Shown here piece after piece: positions 51,325-59,928 of a DNA stretch of 64,000 bases. Where the stretch lies: assembly GCF_011398925.1 (NCBI RefSeq), contig NZ_AP022842.1, positions 3,861,001 through 3,925,000 on the forward strand, written 5' to 3'. The notes beneath the pieces were generated by a model, which made no database searches, was not told where the DNA came from, and worked only from the letters and a program-made list of their open reading frames with translations. Numbering within the stretch: position 1 is the first letter of the stretch; the number at the start of each line of letters is the position of its first letter. A program made the position numbers and the translations under genes. The DNA is from Bacillus sp. KH172YL63. GTDB lineage: Bacteria; Bacillota; Bacilli; Bacillales; Bacillaceae_B.

Positions 51325-52347
51325 TCAAGGTCCGTCCCTCTCCACAAACCGGATCTCCTGCGCCGGCACCAGCCACTCAATCAGCGCACGGTCCATTTCA
51401 CAAATCCTTCCAACGACGTTCACGGCAGGATCGCTCTTTAAATCGGTCCGGATGATCCCCATTTCTCCTTTATACCGGCCATAGAGATCGTTGTCCCGGG
51501 TGATGGCACCTGTTGGCCTTGCTGTTGTATTGGAGGGGGTCACGCTGTCCACCACCCTTGTGTTCAATAGACGGACAGTGTCCCGGCCAGGATCCGGTCT
51601 CAAACGGTACTCTCCCTCGATATCAGCCTCCCCTTCATAGGAAAGCTCGACGACTCCATCCCTGTCGAATTCCACAAGCTTCCGCAAGAGCTCCGGTGAA
51701 CAACCGGGATCGCCGACGAATACGCCTGTCACGCCCTTCCGGCTCAGCTGCACTGCACTTATATAAGGACTTTGATCACGGTGATCCTCCAATGTGGGCA
51801 GTCCTTTATACAGGGGGCCTCTTTTCTCCCCGTCACCTGGGATAAACGCATAAATCGGGATACCCAACGATTTGAACCGGTCCTGTTGCTCGAGAAAATA
51901 CGCTTGATCCAACCCGGTCACTGGCTTTGGGTAGAAGTTATGCCAGGCAATCATGTCACCGGGTTTCATTCCACTATCAAGCCACTCCCTGAGTTCAGCC
52001 TCCCCGACGGTGCTTGCATTTACGGCGATCCGGAAATGCCGCGAGAGCGCCAACACCTCACCGGCCGTGAAATCATCATCCAATCTGACCGACGAGACAC
52101 CCCATTCTTTCAATTCTTCAAATCGTCCCAACCCCAACAGCGGAAGGGTATGCTTCGAGATATCTGCGAACACCTCAATTCCTTCCCTTTTAAAAAGGGA
52201 GAACAGCCGCCCGACTCGACCTGCATCCATCCCTGACTCTTCAGGGATGTGAAGGGACGTGAAGGCACATTTGATACCGGCTGAAGAAGCCCGGAGAATT
52301 CGCTCCTCGGCTCCTTCATCAGACAAATAGACCGAGATGCCGATCAT
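51325..52347 (-). CDS. mupG: 6-phospho-N-acetylmuramidase (MupG, former DUF871)
   Basis: A 340-residue cytoplasmic enzyme of the MupG family (formerly DUF871). It cleaves MurNAc-6-phosphate-GlcNAc disaccharides taken up during cell-wall recycling. The barrel-like N-terminal domain begins MIGISVYLSDEGAEERILRA, with TSLHIPEES and DISKHTL, as in characterised relatives. The C-terminal part contains the conserved GAITRDNDLYGRYKGE segment. Its ATG overlaps the murP stop codon (ATGA). The last codons and TGA stop are formed by a GGGACGGACCTTGA repeat arm, so the C-terminal residues RDGP are encoded by repeat DNA. The operon order is murQ-murP-mupG. Confidence 0.92.
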   Translation of the reverse strand: MIGISVYLSDEGAEERILRASSAGIKCAFTSLHIPEESGMDAGRVGRLFSLFKREGIEVFADISKHTLPLLGLGRFEELKEWGVSSVRLDDDFTAGEVLALSRHFRIAVNASTVGEAELREWLDSGMKPGDMIAWHNFYPKPVTGLDQAYFLEQQDRFKSLGIPIYAFIPGDGEKRGPLYKGLPTLEDHRDQSPYISAVQLSRKGVTGVFVGDPGCSPELLRKLVEFDRDGVVELSYEGEADIEGEYRLRPDPGRDTVRLLNTRVVDSVTPSNTTARPTGAITRDNDLYGRYKGEMGIIRTDLKSDPAVNVVGRICEMDRALIEWLVPAQEIRFVERDGP

Positions 52348-53702
52348 TCGAACTCACTCGCCATTTCATCCTTGAACCCGAACAGATATGTGATGACAAA
52401 CCCGGCAGCATAGGCGATCAACAGACCAAGCGTATAATAAAGGATTTCTCCTGCGTTCACGAGGAAGATCAACGGCAATCCGGACACCCCAATCGCGAAC
52501 GTTGCCACATCGAAGTACGCCTGGAAAGCGCCGCCGAACCCGGCACCAAGGCAGGCGGTCAAAAATGGCCGTCCGAGCGGCAGTGTGACACCGAAGATGA
52601 GCGGCTCGCCGATTCCAAGCATCCCCGCCGGCAGGGCACCGCCGATCGCTCGCTTCAGCTTTTTCTTTTTCGTTTTCATGAAGATGGCAAAAGCCGCTCC
52701 CACCTGACCTGCTCCGCCCATGGCAAGGATCGGCAGGAGCGGATCATCCCCAATCGAATTGATAAGCTCAAGATGGACAGGGGTCAAGCCTTGATGGAGG
52801 CCTGTGACAACAAGGGGAAGGAATGTCGCACCAAGAACGAATCCGGCCACGATTCCACCCATATCAATCAGGGACAGGAGGCCGCTCGTGATGATATCTG
52901 AAATGAATCCACCGACAGGCATGAATACGGTGTACGTCAATAACCCGGTCACAAGCAGTGCAATGGTTGGCGTCACGATGATATCAATCGCTTGTGGAAT
53001 CACTTTCCGGACATTTCTTTCAACAAAAGCAATGAAAATGGCGGCAATCAGGACACCGATCAACCCGCCCCGGCCAGGGAGCAGATTTTCACCAAACAGT
53101 GCCACTTCCCCGATCGCCGGGTTGATGATCAAGATCCCGGCAAGACCGCCAAGAGCGGCAGACCCGCCGAATTCCTTCGCTGCATTCATCCCGACGAGGA
53201 TGCCAAGGTACCCGAACAATCCGCTCCCAATGATGGAAAGCATCATGACAAGCTGTGATTCGCCGCTTAGCCAGCCTGCCTGGACGAAGAACTTGGTGAA
53301 GCCGGTAATCAACCCTGACGCAATCAAGGCTGGAATCAGGGGAATGAAAATATTCGCAACCCGTCTTAGCAGAAGCTTAAATGGCGTTGCGTTCTTTTTC
53401 TTCAGCTCGGCTTTCTGCCCAGCCGCCCGTGCCTTCAAATCAAGGTCCGCTCCCGATAACAGCTTCCCGAATTCCTCCGTCACCCGGTTGACCTTCCCTG
53501 GACCAAGGATCACCTGGTACGTTTCATCCTCCACAAATCCCAATACGCCTTCTACTTCCTTCATCTCGTCTTTCTGCACCGCACTATCGTCATACACCTT
53601 CACTCTCAATCTCGTCATGCAATTTTCATAGCTTGCGATATTGAGAGCACCGCCGAACTTCTCTAAAAGGATCCTTGCCAACTCTTGATTCGTCATTGTC
53701 AC
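52344..53702 (-). CDS. murP: N-acetylmuramic acid PTS transporter, EIIBC
   Basis: A 452-residue phosphotransferase permease that brings in MurNAc (or MurNAc-GlcNAc) and phosphorylates it. The EIIB domain (about 1-85) has the phosphorylated Cys in ENCMTRLRVKV. The EIIC domain follows from about residue 110 with ten membrane segments and the signatures GLHQGLTPVHLELI and GIGEPLIFGVTLPLGRPF. No EIIA domain is present, as in other MurP proteins, which borrow the glucose EIIA. The start lies 31 bp after murQ, and the end overlaps mupG. The three genes form the recycling operon. Confidence 0.93.
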   Translation of the reverse strand: MTMTNQELARILLEKFGGALNIASYENCMTRLRVKVYDDSAVQKDEMKEVEGVLGFVEDETYQVILGPGKVNRVTEEFGKLLSGADLDLKARAAGQKAELKKKNATPFKLLLRRVANIFIPLIPALIASGLITGFTKFFVQAGWLSGESQLVMMLSIIGSGLFGYLGILVGMNAAKEFGGSAALGGLAGILIINPAIGEVALFGENLLPGRGGLIGVLIAAIFIAFVERNVRKVIPQAIDIIVTPTIALLVTGLLTYTVFMPVGGFISDIITSGLLSLIDMGGIVAGFVLGATFLPLVVTGLHQGLTPVHLELINSIGDDPLLPILAMGGAGQVGAAFAIFMKTKKKKLKRAIGGALPAGMLGIGEPLIFGVTLPLGRPFLTACLGAGFGGAFQAYFDVATFAIGVSGLPLIFLVNAGEILYYTLGLLIAYAAGFVITYLFGFKDEMASEFE

Positions 53703-53733
53703 CTTCCCCTTTCCCTTGTCGTGCCCGATTTAT

Positions 53734-54633
53734 TTATTTCTCGATTGCCAGCCTGACGTACCCATTTGCGTCCTCTAAACGGCTTTTTGCTTCCCCGTAT
53801 CCACAGCCAAGCGTAATCATCACGATGGAAGCCTTCACCTCATGCTGTGCTTCTTTCAGGGTGGCCGCGGCCGTTTCCTTATCGGCCCCTGTGACGGAGC
53901 AGATGATCCCGATGGCCCGCTGTTCAAGCTTATAGTTGCTCACATTCACATCGACCATCAGGTTGCCATACGCCTTCCCAAGCTTGATCATGGATGCGGT
54001 CGAGATCATGTTCAGGATCATCTTTTGAGCGGTCCCAGCTTTAAGCCGCGTGGACCCGGTCAGTGCTTCCGGACCTGCATCCACTTCGATCGCAATCTCC
54101 GCTTCATCAGAAATCTTCGCCCCCCGGTTGCATGACAGGGCAACAGTCGCAGCCCCCGCTTCTTTGGCAAATCGCAGCCCTCCGATGACATAAGGGGTGC
54201 GACCGCTCGCCGCGATCCCCACTACAGTGTCCTTGTCCGTAAGTGAGATGCCCTTCAGATCGGCAGCACCCAACCCTTCGTCATCCTCCGCGCCTTCGAC
54301 TGCCTTCACGAATGCCTTCTCCCCGCCGGCCATCAAGCCGACAACCACTTCACTGTCCACACTGAATGTGGGCGGACACTCGACCGCGTCAAGGACCCCG
54401 AGCCTCCCGCTCGTGCCTGCCCCCATATAGATCAGCCTTCCGCCGGCATCAATCGACTTCACCACCGCGTCGACCGCTTTCTCCACTTCAGGGATCACTG
54501 CCTTCACAGCCGTCGCCACCTTCTGATCCTCTTCGTTCATCATGCGGAGGATCTCTCCGGTATCCGCCGTATCAATTTCCACCGTCTTTTCATTCACCTT
54601 TTCCGTCGACAGCTCGTAAACATTATCATTCAT
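53734..54633 (-). CDS. murQ: N-acetylmuramic acid 6-phosphate etherase
   Basis: A 299-residue SIS-domain enzyme that removes the lactyl ether from MurNAc-6-phosphate, giving GlcNAc-6-phosphate and D-lactate. Motifs are MGAGTSGRLGVLDAVECPPT near residue 70, with the catalytic Glu, then ASGRTPYVIGG and LTGSTRLKAGTAQKM. The ATG at 54633 follows GGGGGAATGA. It is the first gene of murQ-murP-mupG. Unlike B. subtilis, no murR, amiE or nagZ adjoins it. Two 15-bp operator-like sites in its promoter region suggest control by a regulator of the RpiR/MurR type encoded elsewhere. Confidence 0.94.
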   Translation of the reverse strand: MNDNVYELSTEKVNEKTVEIDTADTGEILRMMNEEDQKVATAVKAVIPEVEKAVDAVVKSIDAGGRLIYMGAGTSGRLGVLDAVECPPTFSVDSEVVVGLMAGGEKAFVKAVEGAEDDEGLGAADLKGISLTDKDTVVGIAASGRTPYVIGGLRFAKEAGAATVALSCNRGAKISDEAEIAIEVDAGPEALTGSTRLKAGTAQKMILNMISTASMIKLGKAYGNLMVDVNVSNYKLEQRAIGIICSVTGADKETAAATLKEAQHEVKASIVMITLGCGYGEAKSRLEDANGYVRLAIEK

Positions 54634-54688
54634 CCGTCATTCCCCCAGTGACTGTATGCGTTTTCATTACTTATATACATATCACTTT

Positions 54689-54703
54689 TAAAATATTATT
54701 TCA
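54689..54703 (-). promoter_or_regulatory. Operator-like site 1 upstream of murQ
   Basis: TGAAATAATATTTTA on the minus strand is a near copy of site 2. It starts 33 bp from site 2, about three helical turns, and overlaps a candidate -35 element (TTGAAA, 54699-54704). Confidence 0.5.
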
Positions 54704-54721
54704 ATCATATTTTAAAATGTA

Positions 54722-54736
54722 TGAAATATCATTTCA
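54722..54736 (-). promoter_or_regulatory. Operator-like site 2 upstream of murQ
   Basis: TGAAATGATATTTCA has perfect TGAAAT / ATTTCA arms. Together with site 1 it suggests a dimeric repressor or activator binding upstream of the murQ promoter. Assignment to a MurR/RpiR-type protein is inference from the genes. Confidence 0.55.
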
Positions 54737-54813
54737 GTATAGAACAGAAAATTCATCCCACGACAAATAGGAGTTGGAACCTGCTTCCCACTCCTGTTTT
54801 CCGTTATTGAATT

Positions 54814-54828
54814 AAAGGTCCGTCCCTC
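54814..54828. repeat. Single GGGACGGACCT repeat arm after comK
   Basis: AAAGGTCCGTCCCTC reads directly into the last bases of the comK gene. No second arm forms a hairpin here. Confidence 0.8.
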
Positions 54829-55389
54829 TTAATGGTCGAAGAATGTGTCCTCTCCGATTTCGGTTGTGTCCATGATGCCGGATTGAAATCCGGGAAAAAA
54901 AAGAGCTGTGTCGTGACGCTTCTGGTGTGAGAGGTTCGGGATGGTGGAGAAGTGATTCATGGCCGCTGCAGCCCGTTCTCTTTGTTTGGTGAACACTTTC
55001 TGGGAACAGTTGATTTCCATTCTTTCTCCATTTGTAAAATGTACGTAGGTTTTGTCTTCTGAGCTGGAAGATGATTCGATATGCTGACAGAAAAGCCAGA
55101 TGCAATCATATTGGGTTGGGGCCACAGTGGGTATCGCATAGATGAATTGTTGCGGACAGAGCATAAGAGGTGTTTTCCTAAAGTAGTCGAACGCATGCCG
55201 GACAGCCTTGATCCTTCCGTCATACGTGGATCTGTAGATCATACAGGACGAATCCAATATATCCATCACCGACCTCTTGCTGTACCACTTCCGGCCAGAA
55301 TAATCATACACAATCGATTGATGAATCCCGTCATAAGCAGGCCCGACCGCCACCGTCCTGCACGTCACCAGCACTTCTAAATCTTTCAA
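54829..55389 (-). CDS. comK: Competence transcription factor ComK
   Basis: A ComK-family protein of about 186 residues, close to the 192 of B. subtilis ComK. ComK switches on genetic competence by binding K-boxes. The core matches the family: VMDILDSSCMIYRSTYDGRI, then AIPTVAPTQYDCIWLF and VHFTNGERMEINCS. Near the C-terminus ALFFPGFQ occupies the place of the MecA-binding FMLYPK motif in B. subtilis, so regulated proteolysis by MecA-ClpC is plausible. The TTG at 55389 follows AGGAAGG by seven bases; a GTG at 55398 overlaps that site. Activity would link DNA uptake with the nuclease and nucleotidase of the surface locus only by speculation. Confidence 0.88.
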   Translation of the reverse strand: MKDLEVLVTCRTVAVGPAYDGIHQSIVYDYSGRKWYSKRSVMDILDSSCMIYRSTYDGRIKAVRHAFDYFRKTPLMLCPQQFIYAIPTVAPTQYDCIWLFCQHIESSSSSEDKTYVHFTNGERMEINCSQKVFTKQRERAAAAMNHFSTIPNLSHQKRHDTALFFPGFQSGIMDTTEIGEDTFFDH

Positions 55390-55580
55390 ACCAAACACCT
55401 TCCTTTTCCTCCATAAAATAAGTCCCGGTTTTCTGAATCTTCATAAATTTAGGACTTAAATCCCATTATATACTAATATTGGAAAATATCTATTTATATT
55501 TGTTTGATTTTCGGGAAAAATCTCATAATTTAATGAAAAATGATTTTCTATGCTGGATGATGTCGAAATCTATCCATAAA

Positions 55581-55614
55581 AAACCTCCGTCCCTGCATCT
55601 GCATGGAACGAAGG
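55581..55614 (-). terminator. Rho-independent terminator after the CWB2 subtilase
   Basis: An imperfect stem (CCTTCGTTCCATGCAGATGC with GCATGCAGGG and ACGGAGG) is followed by TTTTTTATGG on the minus strand, 12 bp beyond the stop codon at 55626. Confidence 0.85.
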
Positions 55615-55625
55615 TAAGGTGATTC

Positions 55626-58600
55626 TTATTCTACTAAAGATTCAATGACTGAATTTGAGATTGCTTTTTCACCGCCAAGAATATAGTACTTCTCTGTTAC
55701 AGGTGCAAAAGCAGCAAGCGTATCCAGTGTTGTAAATTGTACTTCTTTCGGGTGTGTCAATACTACCGGGTTGCCATTGGCAGCGGCAAGTGCAGATCCT
55801 GCAAGGGCATCAGGATAATTCTTGCCTGTTGCGATGAATGGCGTCGACATGTTGAGTTCTGATGCAAAATATTGAATGATCATGCTGTTCGTTTCGTAGC
55901 GGTCGGCTCCGCTTAAACGCTCATAATACATCAGCTCTTCAGCAACCATATCAGGAATGGCTGATTCTCCCCCAACCACATAGAACTGCTCAAACATGCT
56001 TTCTTCTATAAAGTTACTCACTGACTCCGGAGTGCCACTCTTTTTAGTCAGTAAAATCGGCATTTCTAACGAAGCGGCAATCGGTGCAATGGAAAGGGCA
56101 TCTGCAAAACTTTCTCCTGTTGCTACTACGGCCCGATCGGTAAAGCCTAATTGCTCTGCGATTTTCACAGAAGTATCATAACGATCTGAACCACTGATTC
56201 TGTTAACCGTTTTGACCTTCAGTTCTTTCAATTCTTTTTCTACATTTGGGGAAATGACCGATTTACCTCCAACCAGGATGACCTTCTTCACTTTTAGGCG
56301 TTTCAATTCATCCTTTACTGTTTGAGTAAGGGTTGTCGTATCAGTCAACAACAATGGCGCACTGTGATGATAAGCAAGAGGCGTCGCGCTTAAAGCGTCA
56401 GGATAGTTGCGCCCTGTCGCAATCACCGCTACATCTGACTGCTCCCAGCCTTTACGGGAAATCTCCACAGCGGTTTGATAACGATCGCTTCCAAAGATTC
56501 TTTCTGTTCCGATATTTGCCTGATCCATTCCGGTAACCGCTCCGAAGGCGTCTAATCTGCCCCATCCTGATACCGTATCATAACCAGGGAAAACCAATTC
56601 TGCAGGGTAAGGATATTCATCCTCATAATAATAACCAGTGCCTGGATTATCCTCTTCATCGAATGAAATATCTACCGCTGTTCTTGTTAACACCCTTTCA
56701 ACTTGAGCAGGTGTCAGTTCACCATCCTGTGAAAGAATCAGTCCTGCAACCGCAGCAACATGAGGAGCCGCCATGGACGTCCCGCTCATGTACGTGACAT
56801 TCCCGTCTGGAACGAGACTTGGAATATCCGTTCCAGGAGCTACAAGATCAATACCATTCCCATAGTTCGAATAATCGGAAACAATATCCAGATTATTTGT
56901 TGCTCCAACCGCAACAACATACTTTGAAGAGCCAGGGTATGAGAGTTCTTCCATCCCATCATTTCCAGTAGCTGCGACCACTGTCACGCCATGATCATGA
57001 GCGTATTTCAGCGCATATTCAATGACACGGCTGTATGATCCGCCAAGGCTCAAGTTGATGACTTTGGCCCCATGATCAACTGCATATTTTATTCCATATG
57101 CAATTTGTTCTGTATCTCCACTGCCGGATGCATCAAGGACTTTCACTGGAAGGATCTTTGCGAAAGGATTAATCCCCGCCATCGAATAGTGATTATTGGA
57201 TTCGGCAGCAATGATTCCCGACACATGGGTTCCGTGTCCATGATCATCCATTGCATCCGCATTCCTGCCGACGAAGTTATATCCTTCATCCTTTAATACC
57301 CGGCTGCTTAAATCTGCAAGGGAATAGTCAACACCCGTGTCGACTACCGCTATGACAGTTTCACTTAGCGATTGATCCTTGAGAAGTTCTTGAAGTTCTT
57401 CATATTGAATATCAGCATCTGCAGTCCCTCCATTATCTCCGTTATTTTGAAGAGACCATTGATACGGGAATTGGGCATCTGAAGAAAGTGCTTCATACTG
57501 TTGGACAGTTTCAGCGAATTCTACCTCCGGGAGGTCCTCAATGCCTTTTACAGTCGTTCTTAAAGAAGCGGCTGTCATCGTGTTTTCCTGATTCTCCACT
57601 TCCATTACATACATATTGGAGAAAAAAGAATCCTTGATTTTCAATGGAGAAACCGATTCGACACCCAATGAAGCGGCCTTTCCTTGAATGGTTGCTACAT
57701 TCTTTTTATCCTTTAATTTCACGATGATCCGGTTACTGGCCGCTTTCACCGGAGAAAGTCCACCTTTTGCTAAAATAGACGATACAGTTAAATTCGTCAG
57801 ATTATGAACCCCGATACTTTTCCCCTCTTCCTCAATTTTCTCTTGAAGAAAGTCAGGGGTGGAGGCAAGCGCACTCTCATATAAATCGTTAATCGCACGT
57901 TGATCCTCTTTGGTGATTTTATAAGAACTTGAACTGCCGTTTGCTGCTACATCTGCAAACAAGCCCTTCAATTGAACGAGGTCGTTGTAAACACTATTAC
58001 GAAGATCTTTACTGAACACCATTTTAGAACTGATAAATGGAGCTGATTTATAATAAAGAGAGGATAACTCTTTCCCGTTTTCCGTTTTTGCCAAAACGTT
58101 CTCACGGATTGTCCTTAAATCTCTCAATATCCCTTTCCCATTTTCTCTTTCTTTCGTACTTAACTCAGCTGGACATTCCTCTGCAATGACTTCATCAGAT
58201 GGAGGTAAAGTCACCCCATCGTAACCGATTAAAAATGGGATGGTGTAGTCATCGTATTCTTCCTCGGAATCCATATATTCTTCTTCCATCATTCCGTATG
58301 ATTCAACCTTAATATAATAAGGACCGACCCACGAAACAGGGAAGTCGATGATCGCCGGTTCATTGTAATATGAATAGTTCATATAACGATCAAAGGCCCG
58401 GTTTTCAATTGCATTTTCAAGACTCGAGTAAACCGTTACATTCAATTCCACTTCAGATTGAAGCTTGATACGGAGATGAGTATAATCGGAAATCTCACGT
58501 TCACTTGGATCAATTTTGAACCATTTGATATGTTCATTCATATCAAACTCACCTTCAACAGCAGCACCAATCGTCAAGACACTTTCATCTTCAGGAATAC

Positions 58601-58697
58601 CCGACTCCTCCGCCTTCGCTTCCAATACAGAAAACTGGCTGAAGATCAAAGAAAAAACAAAAACCAAAGCTACCAAACTACGAATCCTCTTTTTCAT
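55626..58697 (-). CDS. Wall-anchored subtilase with three CWB2 repeats
   Basis: A 1023-residue secreted serine protease. The signal peptide is followed by a PPC-like N-terminal segment (about 40-170), a helical region, and an I9-type pro-segment (about 320-400, NRIIVKLKDKKNV). The S8 catalytic domain (about 440-700) has Asp in VIAVVDTGVDYS, His in DDHGHGTHVSGI and Ser in YMSGTSMAAPHVAAV. Three CWB2 repeats end it (YPDALSATPLA, FADALSIAPIA, YPDALAGSALA). The repeats differ from the canonical triplet, as do those of the other subtilase at 587. The ATG at 58697 follows GGAGG. It lies about 25 kb from the other CWB2 genes. Confidence 0.93.
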   Translation of the reverse strand: MKKRIRSLVALVFVFSLIFSQFSVLEAKAEESGIPEDESVLTIGAAVEGEFDMNEHIKWFKIDPSEREISDYTHLRIKLQSEVELNVTVYSSLENAIENRAFDRYMNYSYYNEPAIIDFPVSWVGPYYIKVESYGMMEEEYMDSEEEYDDYTIPFLIGYDGVTLPPSDEVIAEECPAELSTKERENGKGILRDLRTIRENVLAKTENGKELSSLYYKSAPFISSKMVFSKDLRNSVYNDLVQLKGLFADVAANGSSSSYKITKEDQRAINDLYESALASTPDFLQEKIEEEGKSIGVHNLTNLTVSSILAKGGLSPVKAASNRIIVKLKDKKNVATIQGKAASLGVESVSPLKIKDSFFSNMYVMEVENQENTMTAASLRTTVKGIEDLPEVEFAETVQQYEALSSDAQFPYQWSLQNNGDNGGTADADIQYEELQELLKDQSLSETVIAVVDTGVDYSLADLSSRVLKDEGYNFVGRNADAMDDHGHGTHVSGIIAAESNNHYSMAGINPFAKILPVKVLDASGSGDTEQIAYGIKYAVDHGAKVINLSLGGSYSRVIEYALKYAHDHGVTVVAATGNDGMEELSYPGSSKYVVAVGATNNLDIVSDYSNYGNGIDLVAPGTDIPSLVPDGNVTYMSGTSMAAPHVAAVAGLILSQDGELTPAQVERVLTRTAVDISFDEEDNPGTGYYYEDEYPYPAELVFPGYDTVSGWGRLDAFGAVTGMDQANIGTERIFGSDRYQTAVEISRKGWEQSDVAVIATGRNYPDALSATPLAYHHSAPLLLTDTTTLTQTVKDELKRLKVKKVILVGGKSVISPNVEKELKELKVKTVNRISGSDRYDTSVKIAEQLGFTDRAVVATGESFADALSIAPIAASLEMPILLTKKSGTPESVSNFIEESMFEQFYVVGGESAIPDMVAEELMYYERLSGADRYETNSMIIQYFASELNMSTPFIATGKNYPDALAGSALAAANGNPVVLTHPKEVQFTTLDTLAAFAPVTEKYYILGGEKAISNSVIESLVE

Positions 58698-58914
58698 CTA
58701 GAACCTCCACTAATGATAAAATGCACTACAGATTCTATTAAACCACAGAAATAATCTTTTGGAAATATTTTATATTTTAAGGAATATATTAGAATCTGAT
58801 TTTTGATTTAACACGAATAACCACCCGCTTCCCTAGATTTAAACAAACGTTTGATTAGCAGGAAAAAGCCTTTGATTTTCTTACAATGGTGATATTAAAC
58901 ACTTGTTTAATCAC

Positions 58915-58950
58915 ATAGAGAACCCCTGGACTAGTCCAGGGGTTCTCTAT
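58915..58950. repeat. Perfect 36-bp palindrome between two minus-strand genes
   Basis: ATAGAGAACCCCTGGACTAG and its exact complement form one uninterrupted palindrome. It lies 16 bp past the stop codon of the SGNH hydrolase gene. A T-run is missing, so it resembles a transcript-end hairpin only in shape. Confidence 0.85.
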
Positions 58951-58965
58951 ATATCGGGGAAAAGA

Positions 58966-59754
58966 CTAACCTCTAATAAAATACTTCCTTACATATTCAA
59001 ACCAAACCTTATTCCCTTTTTCGTTTGGTTGATTGTCCTTTGTTAAATAGTTTTTGATCTCATCACCCCCGTCAATCGGCCAGGCTTCCCAATGGTTTAG
59101 ATAAACAAATTTCCTCTCTTTACTATAGTTTTCTAACTCAGCTTCCGCTTCAGTGTATTCGGCTGACTCTGGAATGGGATTGCTTGGCTGGATGATGATA
59201 AAAATGTCCGGGTTCAATTTCTTAAACTCTCCTGTAATATCATCGATGTTCTTCAACCGATCCGATAAGTCAACACCTTCATAATCGGCTAATAAAAACG
59301 GTTCAAGCAAGAGTATGTCAGGCTTCATTTCAGCGAAACGCTTATGTAGATCCTCCTCAATGACTTGTTGAGAAGTCCTGTTACCCACTTCGTTCAGTGA
59401 CACTTTTATGAATTCCTTACCATATGTATCGATTAATCCTTTTTCAAGTTCCCCCGGCCATGCCCCTTCACGGCTTGAGCTGGAACCAGAACCCAGAACC
59501 ATCAAATGAACAGGTTCTTCTCTCTCCATTTTATCCTTGAACGTTTCTTTTAACTCAGGGGGTAGAAAATTCAGCTTTTCCAATTGCTTCTCTCTTTTCT
59601 CTTTTTCCTCAGACTCATTTTTCTCATTCTCTTCATCAGTCACTGTGCTATTTATCCCCTGGACAGCTTCTACTCTTTTATCCCAATGAAGCTTTCCTCC
59701 CACTAAAGTTGAAATAGTGACAATCGCCAACAACCATATAAAAAATTTCTTCAT
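58966..59754 (-). CDS. SGNH/GDSL-family hydrolase, membrane-anchored or secreted
   Basis: A 262-residue protein. The N-terminus MKKFFIWLLAIVTISTLVGG is a signal peptide or anchor. After a charged coil (EENEKNESEEKEKREKQ) comes an SGNH-type domain with VHLMVLGSGSSSSREGAWPG holding the nucleophilic Ser block. GNRTS and the C-terminal segment YLTKDNQPNEKGNKVW provide the later blocks; the usual GDSL is changed to GSGS. Family members hydrolyse acyl or acetyl esters of lipids or glycans. The ATG at 59754 follows GGGGGA. It is divergent from the TcaA-like/cytochrome gene, 174 bp away. Confidence 0.82.
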   Translation of the reverse strand: MKKFFIWLLAIVTISTLVGGKLHWDKRVEAVQGINSTVTDEENEKNESEEKEKREKQLEKLNFLPPELKETFKDKMEREEPVHLMVLGSGSSSSREGAWPGELEKGLIDTYGKEFIKVSLNEVGNRTSQQVIEEDLHKRFAEMKPDILLLEPFLLADYEGVDLSDRLKNIDDITGEFKKLNPDIFIIIQPSNPIPESAEYTEAEAELENYSKERKFVYLNHWEAWPIDGGDEIKNYLTKDNQPNEKGNKVWFEYVRKYFIRG

Positions 59755-59928
59755 TCTCATCCCCCACAAAATATAGTCTATAAATTTCATGATAGAGGAG
59801 ACACGGTGCAAAATATGTATAAATTTGGTATGAATGATGATAAAAGTTACGACAATATTTTTTGTTAATAAGATTGGGGAAAGTCCGATAATAGATGAGG
59901 AGACTATATTTTTATTGGGAGTTAACAA

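Noticed and set aside
52804..53631. 275-codon open frame opposite murP
   Set aside because: It is antisense to a conserved transporter and its composition (Pro, Ser, Thr, Arg) is typical of a reverse-frame artefact.
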